DNA of 64,000 nucleotides from Ovis canadensis (lineage: Eukaryota; Chordata; Mammalia; Artiodactyla; Bovidae): positions 47,346,501 through 47,410,500 of the forward strand of contig NC_091255.1 of NCBI RefSeq assembly GCF_042477335.2, in the 5' to 3' direction. The notes under the pieces are model-generated. The model made no database searches. It was not told where the DNA came from and worked only from the letters and a program-made list of their open reading frames with translations. Positions 11,405 to 39,724 of the stretch are shown here, one piece after another; positions within the stretch are counted from its first letter, which is position 1, and each line of letters opens with the position of its first letter. The position numbers and the translations under genes were made by a program.

Positions 11405-13665
11405 TTGTCTTGTTGTTCAGTCACTAAGTCGTGTCCAGCTCTCTGTGACTCCATGGTCTGCAGCACGTCAGACCTCCCTGTCCTTCACTGTCTCCTGGAG
11501 TCCACCCAAATTCACGTCCATTGAGCTGGTGATGCCATCTCATCCTCTGCCACCCTCTTCTCCTTCTGCCTTCAGTCTTTCCCAGCATCAGGGTCGTTTC
11601 CAATGAGTTGGCTCTTTGCATCTATTCAGGGTTGATTTTCTACAGGATTGGCATGGTTTACTGTTCTTGCAGTCCAGGGGACTCTCAAGAATCTTCTCCA
11701 GCACCGCAGTTCGAAAGCATCGATTCTTTACTGCTCACCCTTTATGCTCACATCTGTACATAACTACTGGAAAAATCATAGCTTTAACTATCCAAACCTT
11801 TGTCAGCAAAGTGATGTCTTTGCTTTTTATAGGCTGTCTAGGTTTGTCATAGCTTTTCTTCCAAGGAGCAAGTGTCTCCTAATTTCATGGCTGCAGTCAC
11901 TGTCCACAGTGATTTTGGAGCCCAAGAAAATAAAATGTCATTGCTTCCACTTTTCCCCCTTCTATTTGCCATGAAGTGACAGGACCAGCTGCCATGATCT
12001 TAGCTTTTTGGATGTTGAGTTTCAAGCCAGTTTTTCACTATCCTCTTTCACACCTCATCAAGAGTCTCTTTAGTTCCTCTTCACTTTCTGCCATTAGCGT
12101 GATATCATCTGCATATCTGAGGCTGTTAATATTTCTCCTGGCAGTCTTGATTCAAACTTGTGATTCATCCAGCCCAGCATTTTGTATGATGTACTCTGTA
12201 TATATATTAAATAAACAGGGTGACAATATACAGCCATGACGTAGTCCTTTCACAATTTGGAACCAGTCAGTTGTTCCATATAAGGTTGTAACTGTTGTTG
12301 CTTAACCTGCATATAAGTTTTTCAGAGACAGGTAAGGTGGTCTGGTATTCCCATCTCTTAATCTTTCATAGATTGTTGTGATCCACAAAGTCAAATGCTT
12401 TCGCGTAGTCAATAAAGCAGATGCTTTTCTGAAATTCCCTTGCTTTGTCTATGATTTTAGCAAATGTTGACAATTTGATCTTTGGTTCCTCTGCCTTTTC
12501 TTTATTTTTTATTTTTTTTATTTTTTTTAGCTTTTTATTTTTTAAATTTTAATATCTTTAATTCTTACATGTGTTCCAAAACATGAACCCCCCTCCCACC
12601 TCCCTCCTCTGCCTTTTCTAAACCCAGCTTGTACATCTGGAAGTTCTCAGTTCACGTATTGCTGAAGGCTAGCTTGAAGGATTTTGAGTATAACCTTACT
12701 AGCATGTGAGATGAGCAAAGCTTGTACGTTCAGTAGTTTGTACATTCTTCGGCATTGCTCTTCTTTGGGATTGGAATGAAAACTAAGCTTTTCCAGCCCT
12801 GTGGCCACAGCTGAGTTTCCCAAATTTGCTGACATATTGAGGGCAGCACTTGAACAGCATCATCTTTTAGGATTTGAAATAGCTCAGCTGGAATTACATC
12901 ACCTCCACTAGCTTTGTTTGTAGTAATGCTTCCTAAGGCCCACTTGACTTCACATTCCAGGATGCCGGGCTCCAGGTGAGTGACCACACCATCGTGGTTA
13001 TCCTGGTCATTAAGACCTTTTTTGTGTGGTTCTTCTGTGTATTCTTGCCACCTCTTCTTAATCTCTTCTGCCTCTGTTAGGTCCCTACTGTTTCTGTCCT
13101 TTACTGTTCCCTTGATGTTCCAATTTTCTTGAAGACGTATCTAGTCTTTCTCATTCTACTGTTTTCCTCTTTTTCTTTGCATTGTTCATTTAAGAAGGTC
13201 TTCTTATCTATCCTTACTATTCTCAGAAACTCTGCATTCAGTGGGGTATTATCTTTTCCTTCCTCCCTTTTTACTTCTCTTCTTTCCTCAGCTATTTGTA
13301 AAGCCTCCTCAGACAACCTCTCTGCCTTCTTGAATTTCTTTTTCTTTGGGATGGTTTTGGTCACTGTTTCCTGTATAGTGTTATGAACTATCCATAGTTC
13401 TTCAGGCACTCTATCAGATCTATCCCTTGAATGGATTCATCACCTCCACTGTATAATCAGTGTCGTATCTTTTTGAATTTTCATACTGTTCATGGGGTCT
13501 CACAGCAAGAATACTGGAATGTTTTGCCATCCCCTCCTCCAGTGGATCACATTTTGTCAGAACTCTCCACTATGATCCATCAGTGTTAGGGGCCCTGCAC
13601 GGCATGGCTCATAGCTTGAATTGCACAAGCCCCTTCACCAGGACAAGGCTGTGATCCATGAAGGA
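11405..13665 (-). mobile_element. BovB LINE, longest copy here, antisense
   Basis: The 3' end is at 11405 ('ttgttgttcagtcactaag'). The element runs through the RT region (minus-strand frames 12647-12987 include WALGSITTNKASGGD) and upstream BovB sequence to about 13665. It is roughly 2.15 kb without the nested insert, so it is still 5'-truncated. Stops and frameshifts break all frames. Confidence 0.9.
12502..12605 (-). mobile_element. L1 3'-tail insertion inside BovB
   Basis: This is the complement of an L1 3' terminus plus A-rich tail. It is flanked by an exact 14-bp duplication, CCTCTGCCTTTTCT, at 12488-12501 and 12606-12619. Confidence 0.85.
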
Positions 13666-13751
13666 ATCACTGGTGTATTAGATATTTTTAAAATCAGTAG
13701 CTTAGATAGTGATCTAGCTGGGAAAGATAATAGAATGGATGATAGAAGCAA

Positions 13752-13885
13752 GATTTATTTTTATAAATATTTATTTGGCTGCGTGGGGCCTTAGTTGTGT
13801 CATGCAGGATCTTCCTTTCATTATGCGGGATCTTTTGTGGTGATGCATGGAATGTCTAGTTGCAGGGGGCAGGTTCAGCAGTTAG
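13752..13885 (-). mobile_element. CHR-type SINE, antisense, degraded
   Basis: Contains 'ttatttggctgcgtggggcc' followed by a decayed head. Confidence 0.65.
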
Positions 13886-13899
13886 AAGCGAGATTTAAA

Positions 13900-14225
13900 A
13901 TTATCTTAGACTGATAAATATCATATGATACTACTTATATATGAAATCTGAAAAGAAATGATGCAAGTGAACTTATTTACGAAACAGAAATAGACTCACA
14001 GATATAGAAGACAAATTCATGGTTAGCAAAGGCAAAAGGTGGGGAGGGATAAATGAACAAAGTACTATATGTAAAATAGGGAAGAACAAGGACATGCACA
14101 GAGAGCTATACTCAGTATCTTGTAATAATTTATAATGGAAGAGAAATATATGTATAACTGAATTGCTGTACACCTGAAACCTTGCAAATCAACTATCCTT
14201 CAATTAAAAATGTTTTAAAATAAAC
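13900..14225 (+). mobile_element. L1 3' end, sense
   Basis: Matches the L1 3' UTR region ('gaaacagaaatagactcaca', 'ttgctgtacacctgaaacc') and ends A-rich. Confidence 0.75.
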
Positions 14226-14304
14226 TCATCCTGACAGATTAGAACAAAATGCCAAAATCAAGAAAATGAAACTTGACAAGGATAAAATAAAACTCCAGAT
14301 GTAG

Positions 14305-14420
14305 GGGACTTCCCTGGCTGTCCAATGGGTAAGACTCTCAGCTTGCACTGCAGGGGGCATGGGTTTTATCCCTGATAAAGGAACTAAGATCCTGCATGCT
14401 GGGTGGTGCAGCCAAGAAAA
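14305..14420 (+). mobile_element. CHR-type SINE, sense
   Basis: Head 'gacttccctggctgtccaat' and end 'gtggtgcagccaag'. Confidence 0.85.
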
Positions 14421-14609
14421 ATCAATTGTATAGGAAGGATTGGGGCTGCCTTGACAGCATTTTATGTGAAAAAGATTTAGGACTCACCAAACCCAATGTA
14501 GTCTCAGTTTCATGAAAAGACACAATGTCAGATCAAAGGAGATAACAGTGTCACTGTGCTTTAAACTGACCAGTTTTGGGTACCTCATGGTTAAAAAGAT
14601 ATTGATGGG

Positions 14610-14832
14610 GGCTTCCCTTTTTTGGTCTAGCGGCTAAGACTCTGTGTTCCTAATGTAGGGGGCCCAGGTTCAGCTCCTGGTCAGGGAACTAGATCCCACA
14701 TGCCACAATTAAGAGTTCAAATACCACAACTCAAGATCCTGCATGCCACAAGGAAGATCAAAGACCGCATGTGCCACAAGTACCGGGCACAGCCAAACTA
14801 AATAAATAAATGAGTGACTATTAAAAAAAAAA
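14610..14832 (+). mobile_element. CHR-type SINE, long form, sense
   Basis: Decayed head 'gcggctaagactctgtgttc', then a repeated 'catgccaca' body, then an A-rich tail. Confidence 0.75.
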
Positions 14833-14924
14833 AGATGAATCAGTGTATGTCCAGGGAGAGATCAGGTTGAAAAAGGATCTAGTAACTTCCCAAGTAAGGA
14901 AGAATTTGATGGAGTTTAAAGATA

Positions 14925-15197
14925 TTAGGCAATGGCACCCCACTCCAGTACTCTTGCCTGGAAAATCCCATGGACAGAGGAGCCTGGTAGGCTGCAGTCC
15001 ATGGGGCTGCTAAGAGTCGGGCACGACTGAGCGACTTTACTTTCACTTTTCACTTTTATGCATGGGAGAAGGAAATGGCAACCCACTTCAGTATTCTTGC
15101 CTGGAGAATCCCAGGAACAGAGGAGCCTAGTGGGCTGCCGTCTATGGGGTCGCACAGAGTCGGACATGACTGAAGCGACTTAGCAGCAGCAGCAGCA
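14925..15197 (+). mobile_element. Bov-A2 SINE, dimeric
   Basis: Two Bov-A monomers, each with 'ctcttgcctggaaaatccc' or its counterpart, are joined by a 'cactttcacttttcactttt' linker. The element ends in a (CAG)n tail at 15183-15197. Confidence 0.92.
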
Positions 15198-15639
15198 AAG
15201 ATATTAGATATTGGGAAGAGAAGAGCAAGGTAGATAAATAGTAACTGTCCTCAAATAACTGGCCTTTTTCAAGCACAGGCTAACAACATGAAATTGCCAA
15301 CCATCCTACTATCTTGATTTATAAAAGCGCAACTTCATTTGTTTCAACCTAACAGAAGGCGATGTCAACTCCTTTTGCTATGCTGCAGAAGGTAAATGAG
15401 AATCAATGGTTGAACAGGGGAATCAATTACATCAGTACAGGAAGGAATTTGTCACAATCAGATGCTCAAGAATACAATGAGCCGCTTCACAAAATTCTCG
15501 GTTCTATCTCATTGAAGGAGCCCAGGCAGAGCTGTCTGTTAGGAATATTAAGCATTTCTGTATTTAGTGGGAGACTCTCCATGATCTAGCCTAAGTATCC
15601 AACCTCTCCACAGTACAGGGACTACACACGAGACCACTT
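15198..15639. other. No recognised feature
   Basis: A 75-codon open frame at 15362-15589 has no recognisable product. Confidence 0.4.
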
Positions 15640-16285
15640 TGACAGCAACCCTGGCCATCCTTGTGTTGTCTTACACTGCTGTGTCTTTGTGCACGTCAGT
15701 CCCCTTGCCTCGAATTGCTCATCTTCTTACTATGTATCCTGCAAATTCTTACTCATCTCTCCACACACTACCCAGGCATGGCCCCACCTGGACTCTAAAC
15801 AATGTGTCATACTCTTATTCATTTTTGGTCACACTGGGTCTTTGCTGCTGCACTCAGGCTTTCTTTAGTTGTAGTGAGCGGGGCTACTCTTCGTTGTGCT
15901 GCGCAGGCTTCTCACTCTGGTGGCTTCTCTTGTTGTGGGGTACATGCTCTAGGAGCGTGGGCTTCACTAGTTGTGACACATGGGCTCTTAATTGCTCGAG
16001 ACACGTGGAATCTTCCTGGACCAGGAATCGAACCCATGTCCTCTGCATTGGCAGGTGGATTCCTAGCCACTGTGCCACCAGGGAAGTCCCATACTCTCTT
16101 TCATACCCTGTTCCCTGTGCTTACTTCTGCAATGGGACTTAATATTCTTTTGCAATGTTTTTGTGTACTTCTCTCTTTCCTACTAAATGCGAGCCGCTTG
16201 TGGACCATAAATGTCTCTTTCATTTTCCATATTCCCAGTGATCAGAGCAATATCTATGGTAACTCAATAAATATTCATGAAATGA
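15640..16285 (+). mobile_element. L2 LINE 3' relic, split by a SINE
   Basis: 15640-15810 and 16090-16285 read like the L2 3' region, ending 'aactcaataaatattcatga'. A CHR SINE with a short 'catactct' duplication separates the halves. Confidence 0.55.
15822..16089 (-). mobile_element. CHR-type SINE, antisense
   Basis: Runs from 'tttttggtcacactgggtct' to the inverted head 'ccaccagggaagtccc'. Confidence 0.88.
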
Positions 16286-16289
16286 ATGA

Positions 16290-18670
16290 GATTAGATGTT
16301 TTGATTTTATATATAAAAAATTATCATACAAATGCATTTTGAATCATGTTAATCAAAACTAGTGTCCTTACTACCTGTGATACACATTGATATTTTCTAT
16401 TTTTTTCATTTTAAAAAATAGAATTATTCTAGTTTCCAAAATTAACTTGGGTTCTCAGCTTTACAACTGAAACACACTGAACTACAGGGTCAAGAGGCAG
16501 GGATCTGAATGGAAGATCTGAGAACTTGATAGGAGCTCTGGGCCTTCTTCCAGAAAGATGCATATATGCATTAAAGCAGCATTCAATTTCAGAGGCTCTC
16601 TGGACCCACTGAAGTCCTTCCGTGTATCACAGGTGGTGAGAAAGTTCCTTATAATGCTTCAATCTTATTTTTGTGAGATGCATTAAGAAGTAGTCTAGGA
16701 GTATTTTAGAGTCACCCATAGGGAGAGCACAAAACTGGCAGGGAAGTACATAAAGAACAAAGAATAGAGGGAAAATTCTGAGATGGAATAGGCAAGACAG
16801 ATAAAGACAGATAAATACATGTGAGAAGTTAAAGGAATGGGGATCAGAATAAATCCTGGCTAAGGGTTAGGAGGAAGGGGAAGGTAGGAGCTGCCAGGTC
16901 AGGGTTTCAGGCCTGCAGAATCTGATATTCTTTCCAGACAACGGAACTTGGGGTTCCAGCCCTGTAGCTTTCATCTTCTCTCCAGAGGGCTCACTATTCC
17001 TTCCTCCTCTTTTTTAGGCAGACCTTATGGAAACTCTGAAACTCTTTTCCTCTTTTCTTCCAGATGGGAAGCTCTGGCAGAAAGAATGTTCTGGCCTGTG
17101 TGCAACGACTCCATTCTCTCTGCCAAAGGATAAAGCGAAAATCTGCTTTCTTGGAAACCAGCTCCTGTCTTTAGGAAGCATGACCCTAGTGAAGGAGTGA
17201 CTGGGACCTTTGTATAAAGGGGAGGTAAGGAAATAATCGTCAGCATCCACTAGCATGGTGGCAGAGGACAGTAATAGGTGAACACAAACGAATGATTTAA
17301 AAATGGAATCTCCTGTCTCCAAGATCTCAGCTCACACAGACAACTTACTACATTGGTCTGTGAATCTTAAATAACTCTGAAGTGTTTTCAACAGTCTGTT
17401 GAGGAGGAAACAGACATACAACTCGCATTTCCACAGGACAAACAGTGAGAGGGACATGTATGAGGTCTAGAAGCTCCTATTAAGCTCTCAGGAATCTTGG
17501 AGATTTTAAGAACTTCTGTGAGGGTCCAGAAAACCTGGAACATTACAAAAGTCCAAAAGTAACTAGACTGAGGCAAAGAGAATGGAATTTGGGGTGGGGT
17601 TAGGAGACCTGAGTTAGTCCCTATATAGAATCCTGACTCATTTTGTGATAACAGCCAGTCACTTCCTGGCTCAGTGTTCCAGTCCTCGTCCACCCTTACC
17701 CCAGCCCCTTCCCCTGCCCAAGAAAAATAAAATCACAATTTTATTCTCTCTGGAGAAAGTTGAACATGATTATTTCTGTAAAGCAATCTGGAAAATAGCC
17801 GATTTCTCAGGGTGAGATGATTTTGTTTACTTTATAACCAGTGTAACCTCCTGGGTGGTATATAAAGCCATGAGGACAGCAAACTTATTTGTTGTTCAGA
17901 TCTTCAGATGGGCATGGAGTTCACAGGTGGTGCGCTTGCTTCTTCTGTTTTCTGGGATGACACTGTTGTGTTGTAAAGGCCTCTGGAGAAAGGTTTGGGA
18001 GATAACTGGGTAACACCCAACTAGGTCAGGGAATGAGTCAGGGCTCAAGGACTCGATACCAACCTCTCCCACTCCTGCCAGGAAACCTCTGGGGTGAGAG
18101 ATGAGAGAGGAGCTGAGGGGCGGGCCTTACTGCTGCCTGCCCTGGGGCCTCTGGCTTGCGGTTTCACCCTGGTTTGCCCTGCAGCTGTAACGTGTCTGCT
18201 GACATGCAAGCCCTGACATGCTCACCCTCCCTCTTTCCCAAACTTCTGCTCAGTCTCAGAAACAGATGGCACATTCCACCCCAGAAGTGACTATAGGAGA
18301 GATGAGAAGGGAAGAACAGAACCAGGTGGAGAGGTGGCTCTTCAGAAAACGCAGGGCAAAATACAAAGGACTTTTTGTCAAGGAAGTGAGGAGGAAGCAG
18401 AAACTAAACTCACCTCCAAGGAAATCAAGATGAGAAAAAGGCAGAAGAGTGCTATGGCTGGGCTGATACAGAGAACAGAATAGGAACGAGGGCTGAGGCT
18501 GAGCAGGACCAAGAAGCACAAGCCTGGAAACCTGTAAGACTTAGGAGCAAAATGGCAATAATCACATTTCTTGTTTGGAGGTATACTCGGCTTTCAAAAA
18601 TTCATCTTTCTTTCCTCAACACCATTCCCTGTTTGTGGCAATTCTGAGGACTCTCCGCTAGTTAAGACAC
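16290..18670. other. Unannotated non-coding stretch
   Basis: No exon, RNA gene or clear repeat is seen. A GC-box-like 'gaggggcgggcc' lies near 18115 beside a locally GC-rich patch. Open frames at 17014-17322 and 18218-18433 are unremarkable. Confidence 0.4.
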
Positions 18671-18674
18671 AATT

Positions 18675-18870
18675 TTATGTACCTACTGTGTACCAGTCAC
18701 AAGCTTTCATATAGGATTTCATTTAGTGTTGACTAGAGCCCTACATGGTAAATTTTGTTATTTAAAATGATAAATTTTATTATCCCTATTTCACAGATGG
18801 GTACACTGGGCCTCAGAAGAGTTAAATAATGTGCCCATAGAATTCCAAAGTAGCGGACCCAGCCAGTTGA
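18675..18870 (-). mobile_element. MIR SINE, antisense
   Basis: Complement of the MIR core ('tttcacagatgggtacactg', then 'agaagagttaaataa'). Confidence 0.7.
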
Positions 18871-19311
18871 ATTCCACTATAGCAAAATGCCTTTGATTTG
18901 ATGTCAAATTAAATCAAAATAATGTCAAGAGTAGAGACTTTTTAAGCCTTCCAGGAACAGTAAGAAGCAGACCAGGTAAGGAATAGTGAATGGAGATCTC
19001 TTAATCTCTGAATGTAAGTACTAAGAAAACCCTGTAACTGTTGGGTTTGCATAGGCCTCTTTGTGATCGGAGATGCCAGTGAAACCGTGGTACCCTCTAG
19101 TGGAAGTTTCCTGCATTCACACAGCTTCCACCCCAAAGAGCTGGAACTGGAGAGCATCCCCAAAGAATGGCCAGGTAGGAGATACATGTTCATACGTCAG
19201 GGTGCATAGAAGGTAAAGGAAAGAACAAAGACCAGAGGGAAGGTATGTTGAGCAATTGGTTCACAAGGGTCCCTAAAGGGAGTCTTTGTCAGGCCTTTAT
19301 GCATTATTAAT
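18871..19311. other. No recognised feature
   Basis: Unique-looking DNA. Confidence 0.4.
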
Positions 19312-19520
19312 AGGCGCTCAACCCTGGTGGCTCTCTGTCAGTAAAGAATCCGCCTGCAGTTCAGGAGACTGAGTTTGATCCCTGGGTAGGGAAGATCTCC
19401 TGGAGAAGGAAATGGCAGAACACTCTAGTATTCTTGCCTGAGAAATCCCATGGAGTGGGCTACAGTCTATGGCGTCGCAAGAGTCGGACATGACTTAGCA
19501 ACTAAACCACCGCCACACAT
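19312..19520 (+). mobile_element. Bov-tA SINE, sense
   Basis: Head 'ctggtggctctctgtcagta', B-box-like 'gagtttgatccctggg', and end 'gacatgacttagcaac'. Confidence 0.88.
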
Positions 19521-20984
19521 CAGTAGGGGCTGTAGGTTTTTAGGACTCTGGAGTGCTATTTTTTTTTTAATGGGGAAAATTAGCAATCAGGGATATGAAG
19601 TGACTCCCAAGGCCACAAGGAAGTTAATGTCAGCAATGGTGAGACTAGAACCCATGTTTCCTGCCTCCCAAACCTTTCCATTATATCACACTTTCTGTTT
19701 GTTAGGAACCCAGCCTATGAGAACAAGCTCCCAGGCTCCTGAGCCTCATGCCCACACTCTGCAGGCACTGCTGGAGCTTCTTCCGCAAGCTCCCAGTGCC
19801 AAGATGTCAGATTTATTCCTGTCTCTCTCCTCCTGCAGAGGTAATCCCTGGGAATGGAAGTGGGTTAGAAACAGATTACTCTGATCCAGGGGCTTTGCTC
19901 TCTCCTCCCTGAACGTGGCGGGTAGGGAGCGGAGTGGGGAAGTCACAAATAGCCTGAAATTCCCTTTCAGGATTATCGCTTGATTTAGCCAGCTGGGGTG
20001 AAAGTGGAGCAAGAAGAGGGGAGGGATTAACTTGAGACCTCACTTGAACAGCAGGATGCATTGGCTTCTGTTCTGGCTGAGCCAGGACGAGCAGTATCTC
20101 TTCCTAAACATACCTTTAGAAACAAAGAGTCTGAGGCAGGCAGAAAAAGATAAAGGAGAAAGCCTTTGTCTTCAGCTGCAGGGATGAATGGAAGGATGGA
20201 TGAGGCAGCAGAGCGAGGAGAAGCAAGTCATGCAGCACAGAAATAAGGCATCACTTTGGGGTATGGAAACAATCTACATTCTGATGGTTTTAGCTTTAAC
20301 ATAAGCTTTTCGCTTTTCCCTAGCAAGAGACCTAACACACATAAGGCTTCCTGAGGATTTCCAATTCATATCCAGGTTATGGGCTCTTTTGCTTTAGGGA
20401 CACTGCACTGGGGTGGAATCTGGGACCACTGATACTATCTGTGTCAGCACAAGGAGCAGTTCCACTTACCAGGACCCTGCTAGGCTCCATCTATCCCTTC
20501 CACGGCTATGATGGGGCTTGGAAGCAGTTCCTCTAACTAACCAGAGCAGGACGTGTATTAACTCATTTACTAAGTTAGTAACAATTCTATGAGTTAGGCA
20601 CTTAATTACTCCTTTTCTATAGTGAGGAAAAGAGGTAGAACTAAGATGTACACTCAGGCACCATTATAAAAGAGCCTTGTCAACTCTCCAAGTGACGTAA
20701 AAACTCTGCTAACGTTAGCTAAAGATCGGTTGAGACCATTTCTTAGAAAGTTAGAAGTCGTGGTTTCTATGTCACCTTACCTTGGACAATTCATTTCCTT
20801 TGCTCTTCATGCTCTCATCCAAGGGAGGGAAATACAGTATAAACACAGGGCAAGCCTACTGCTCACTTCAATCCAAGTGTCATATTGTTTACTGTAATCA
20901 ATAAACATATTATAATCAGATTCTTCCAATTCTCCAGAAGTATTTTCCTTGTTCAAATCACCAGTGCTTCTCCTGGAAAGTAGG
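19521..20984. other. Mostly unique DNA with a weak MIR relic
   Basis: A decayed antisense MIR may lie at 20560-20690. No gene is supported, although an open frame of 144 codons occurs at 19450-19884, partly inside the preceding SINE. Confidence 0.4.
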
Positions 20985-21196
20985 TTGGTGTTTAGTCGCC
21001 AAGTCGTGTCTGACTCTTTGTGACTCCATGAACTGCAGACTGTAGGGCTTCTCTGTCCATGGGATTTTCCTGGCCAAGAATACTAGAGTGGGTTGCCATT
21101 TCCTTCTTCAGGGAATCTTCCTGACCCGGGGATCAAACCCACGTCTCCTGCATTGGCAAGCAGATTCTCTACCCACTGAGACAGCAGGGAAGACCA
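20985..21196 (-). mobile_element. Bov-tA SINE, antisense
   Basis: Inverted body ('gtctgactctttgtgactcc') and inverted head ('cccactgagacagcaggg'). Confidence 0.87.
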
Positions 21197-21415
21197 GAAT
21201 GTAGGTCTACCAGGCAGAATTTCAGAAGTTCCAATCTTTAACATTATCTGCCAGTGTGGTGGTCTGGGGGGGATGCAGGCACAGTGTATGTCCCACTGCT
21301 CATGGGACATCCCATCCTCTTTGGATCCATTTAGAATAAGACAATGAGTGGTCCCAGGAACTCCCTGTATTTGGGGAAACACAGAAATCAACTTTGCCTC
21401 TGCCTCATGATAGTT

Positions 21416-21660
21416 TCGGAGAAGGCAATGGCAACCCACTCCAGTACTCTCGCCTGGAAAATCCCATGGACGGAGGGGCCTGGTGGGCTGCAGTCCACGG
21501 GGTCGCGAAGAGTCGGACACGACTGAGTGACTTCACTTTCACTTTTCACTTTCATGCATTGGAGAAGGAAATGGCAACCCACTCTAGCGTTCTTGCCTGG
21601 AGAATCTCAATGACGGCAGAGCCTGGTGGACACGACTGAAGCGACTTAGCAGCAGCAGCA
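21416..21660 (+). mobile_element. Bov-A2 SINE, second monomer partly deleted
   Basis: The first monomer, linker and start of the second are intact. The second lacks its middle ('gcctggtgg' joins directly to 'acacgactgaagcgac'). It ends in a (CAG)n tail. Confidence 0.9.
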
Positions 21661-22423
21661 TGATAGTTTATCTGGGATTCTACTGATTCACTTATTTTTT
21701 CCCATGATCCACTTAATGAATAAATATTTGAGTGTCTACTATGTGCAAGACTGTTTATTTGCAAGGCTGAGCCCCTAACCTTATTCCTTCCTCTAATTAC
21801 AAAATGAGTTTCCTTTTCTTGTTCTTATCTTGATTTTTCTGTAGTGTGAACTTCTATGTTTGTGGAATTAAGAAGTATCCTTTTCATGTTAACATCCCCA
21901 GGTAGACAGCTCCCAATTTTCCATGCAGTTAATGAGACAGGAAGATAATATGAATTCTCCAAACAGCAGCTATAGAACCCACTTACAGCTGATCTCAGAA
22001 TGAATTAAAAGCAATTGACTCCCCTTATTATTTCATACAGGTTGATATGAACAAGTTTGTGTTCCCTGAGAAACTGACCAGAGGGAAGGCAGAGACAATC
22101 TAGGATGTGTTGGCTACCATGTGAGACAAACATAAGACTCTACAGTGAAGCAGATAATTCCAGAAAGACTGTATCAATGTTCTGCATTAATAACCACTCA
22201 TCATGGAGTGGGGTTTCCTCACTTTTCAGGAAAACCAGTTAAAAAAAACCAATTCATGTTCTATAGGACTTTGTTAAGAAATAAATGTATCTCACTTAAA
22301 TGCTTAATATATTCTTTAGCATATACATATAACACTGCATGTCACTGTTAATGTGTCATGCTATAGGTTCAAGGCTATGGCTAAGACTTGTGAGAAAATC
22401 CTTGGCTTTGAAGACTATATAGG
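21661..22423. other. No recognised feature
   Basis: AT-rich DNA without supported genes. Confidence 0.4.
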
Positions 22424-22520
22424 TACTTTCCTGGCAGTCCAGTGGTTAAGACTGTGCTTCCACTGCAGACAGCATGAGCTCAATCCCTGGTTGGGGAACT
22501 AAGATCCCACAAGCAAAAAA
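22424..22520 (+). mobile_element. CHR-type SINE, sense
   Basis: Head 'actttcctggcagtccagtg' and end 'aactaagatcccacaagc'. Confidence 0.85.
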
Positions 22521-22538
22521 TGTGTGTGTGTGTGTGTA
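22521..22538. repeat. (TG)n microsatellite
   Basis: About nine TG units follow the SINE tail. Confidence 0.9.
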
Positions 22539-22837
22539 CACAGTATAGTCAAAAAGTCGAGATTTAAAACATCAGAACCCCAAATCCAAAAGTAATCTCC
22601 CTTTCCTTTGACAGTTGCTAGCATTTTACTTGGACCTTTGTAGCAATTGTACAGCTCGTAGATCCCAACTCATTGCAAAATACCATAGGTAAGTGTTCAA
22701 TAAACATTAACTGGCAGAATGAGATAAAAACCTAAGGGTAAGTACGCAAAGTGCTTATTATTTACCTATGGTTACAGTACTGGATTTTCCAGGATGATCC
22801 CAACAACATGAATCCTTTAACCACTTAATGTTAAGAA

Positions 22838-23050
22838 ATACAGTACAGTAGTCAGTGCATGGGTTCTGGAGTCAGACTGCTTAAACTTGAATCCCAGTTC
22901 TGCCAATTATCAGCTGTGTGACCTTAAATAAATTACGTACTTAATTTTGAGGCGGCACATCTTGTTGTTATATACAATATTACTCTTGTTTGTGATGAGG
23001 ATTGAGTTAAAATATATAAAATACTCGGAAAATTGCCTAGCATCTGGTAA
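22838..23050 (+). mobile_element. MIR SINE, sense
   Basis: Contains 'gggttctggagtcagactgc' and 'tcagctgtgtgacctt', the MIR head and core. Confidence 0.85.
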
Positions 23051-23691
23051 ATGATTTCTAAGTATGTCATTTTTTGTTAACAAAACCTGTGCCTCTGTCC
23101 CTAAATGGCAAACAAATGCTTTTGTCAGTCCACGTGTTTTTTGCTTCAATAAACATAGTTGTCATTAATTGCCTTAATTCGATAGGATATTCTTCTGACG
23201 GTATAGACTGGGAAAATAAGAGCTCTGGTTAAGGTCACCCACCATATGGGATACAGACCCAGAAGCTAGCCATTTTCGTCCTTTCTAAGATCCAAGCAGG
23301 CACTGAAGAAAACACTTGTCTCAGAAGGGAAACACCTTTTCGTTCTTTACGGAATGGAAAAACGGTCCAGCTCTGTCCCAAACCTGGAATGCAGTAGCTC
23401 CTGACCGTCAGAAACCTTGGTGCGCAGGCGCAGTTGTAGCTCCACGCTCTCCGCCGGGCGCGTGACAACCGTGCTTCCACCCTACCCACAACGCCATCGT
23501 ACTGCGCTTGCGCAGCCCAACTCCACCCTCGCTCCCTCCGGAACGCGTACGTGCGCGTTCGCGCCTTTCACACTTGGCGGAGGGCGCGTGCCCTGGAAAA
23601 TTCCGCGCCCGAGCTAGCTCCGCCCTATGCGCCTTCTTTCCAGCCTCCGGCTCCTCACTGTTTCCTTCCCAGCTGCCTTTGCGTGAGCAAA

Positions 23692-39319
<15,628 letters not shown>

Positions 39320-39694
39320 CGGCAAGGATGACTCCTGGGGTAAAGCATGGGTGATGAAGCAACTGGAAGCTGTGAAGTCTGGGTGTCTGGAAGCTGTGAA
39401 GTCAGTCACCTGTCTTTCTTCACGCTGTAGAAAGAACTGCCTTTGTTCTCTTACCCTGCTTGGGTCTTTTAAGCAGTCTTATCCTCAATAACAACTGCTG
39501 CTGGTTGGACCCTGGTGGGTTGGTTCTATGCACAGCAATGGCTCCGCTTCTTTTTTTCCATCTTATATCTAGTTTCTAACTCCAGATGAAAGACGGTGTG
39601 TTTCAGAGAACATGATACCGGCTTGCCCATAGCAAGAACTGTCAGGAGCAAACTGGCAGGACTTTCTAATTACAGGGCAGGGATCAGAGTTGGA

Positions 39695-39700
39695 AATAAA
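39695..39700 (+). terminator. MRPL45: Candidate MRPL45 poly(A) signal
   Basis: An AATAAA hexamer lies 376 bp after the stop codon. It is the first canonical hexamer downstream. Confidence 0.6.
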
Positions 39701-39724
39701 ACACTATCAAGTGTTAGACAAATT

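Noticed and set aside
15183-15197. (CAG)n run considered as an expandable triplet repeat
   Set aside because: It is the ordinary short tail of a Bov-A2 SINE. The same tail occurs at 21646-21660.
16948-18519. Cluster of 60-100-codon frames and a GC box near 18115, considered as a small gene or lncRNA
   Set aside because: No conserved domain, no consistent exon pairs and no CpG island, so support is too thin to call.
19450-19884. 144-codon open frame
   Set aside because: Its first third is a Bov-tA SINE and the rest has no recognisable product.
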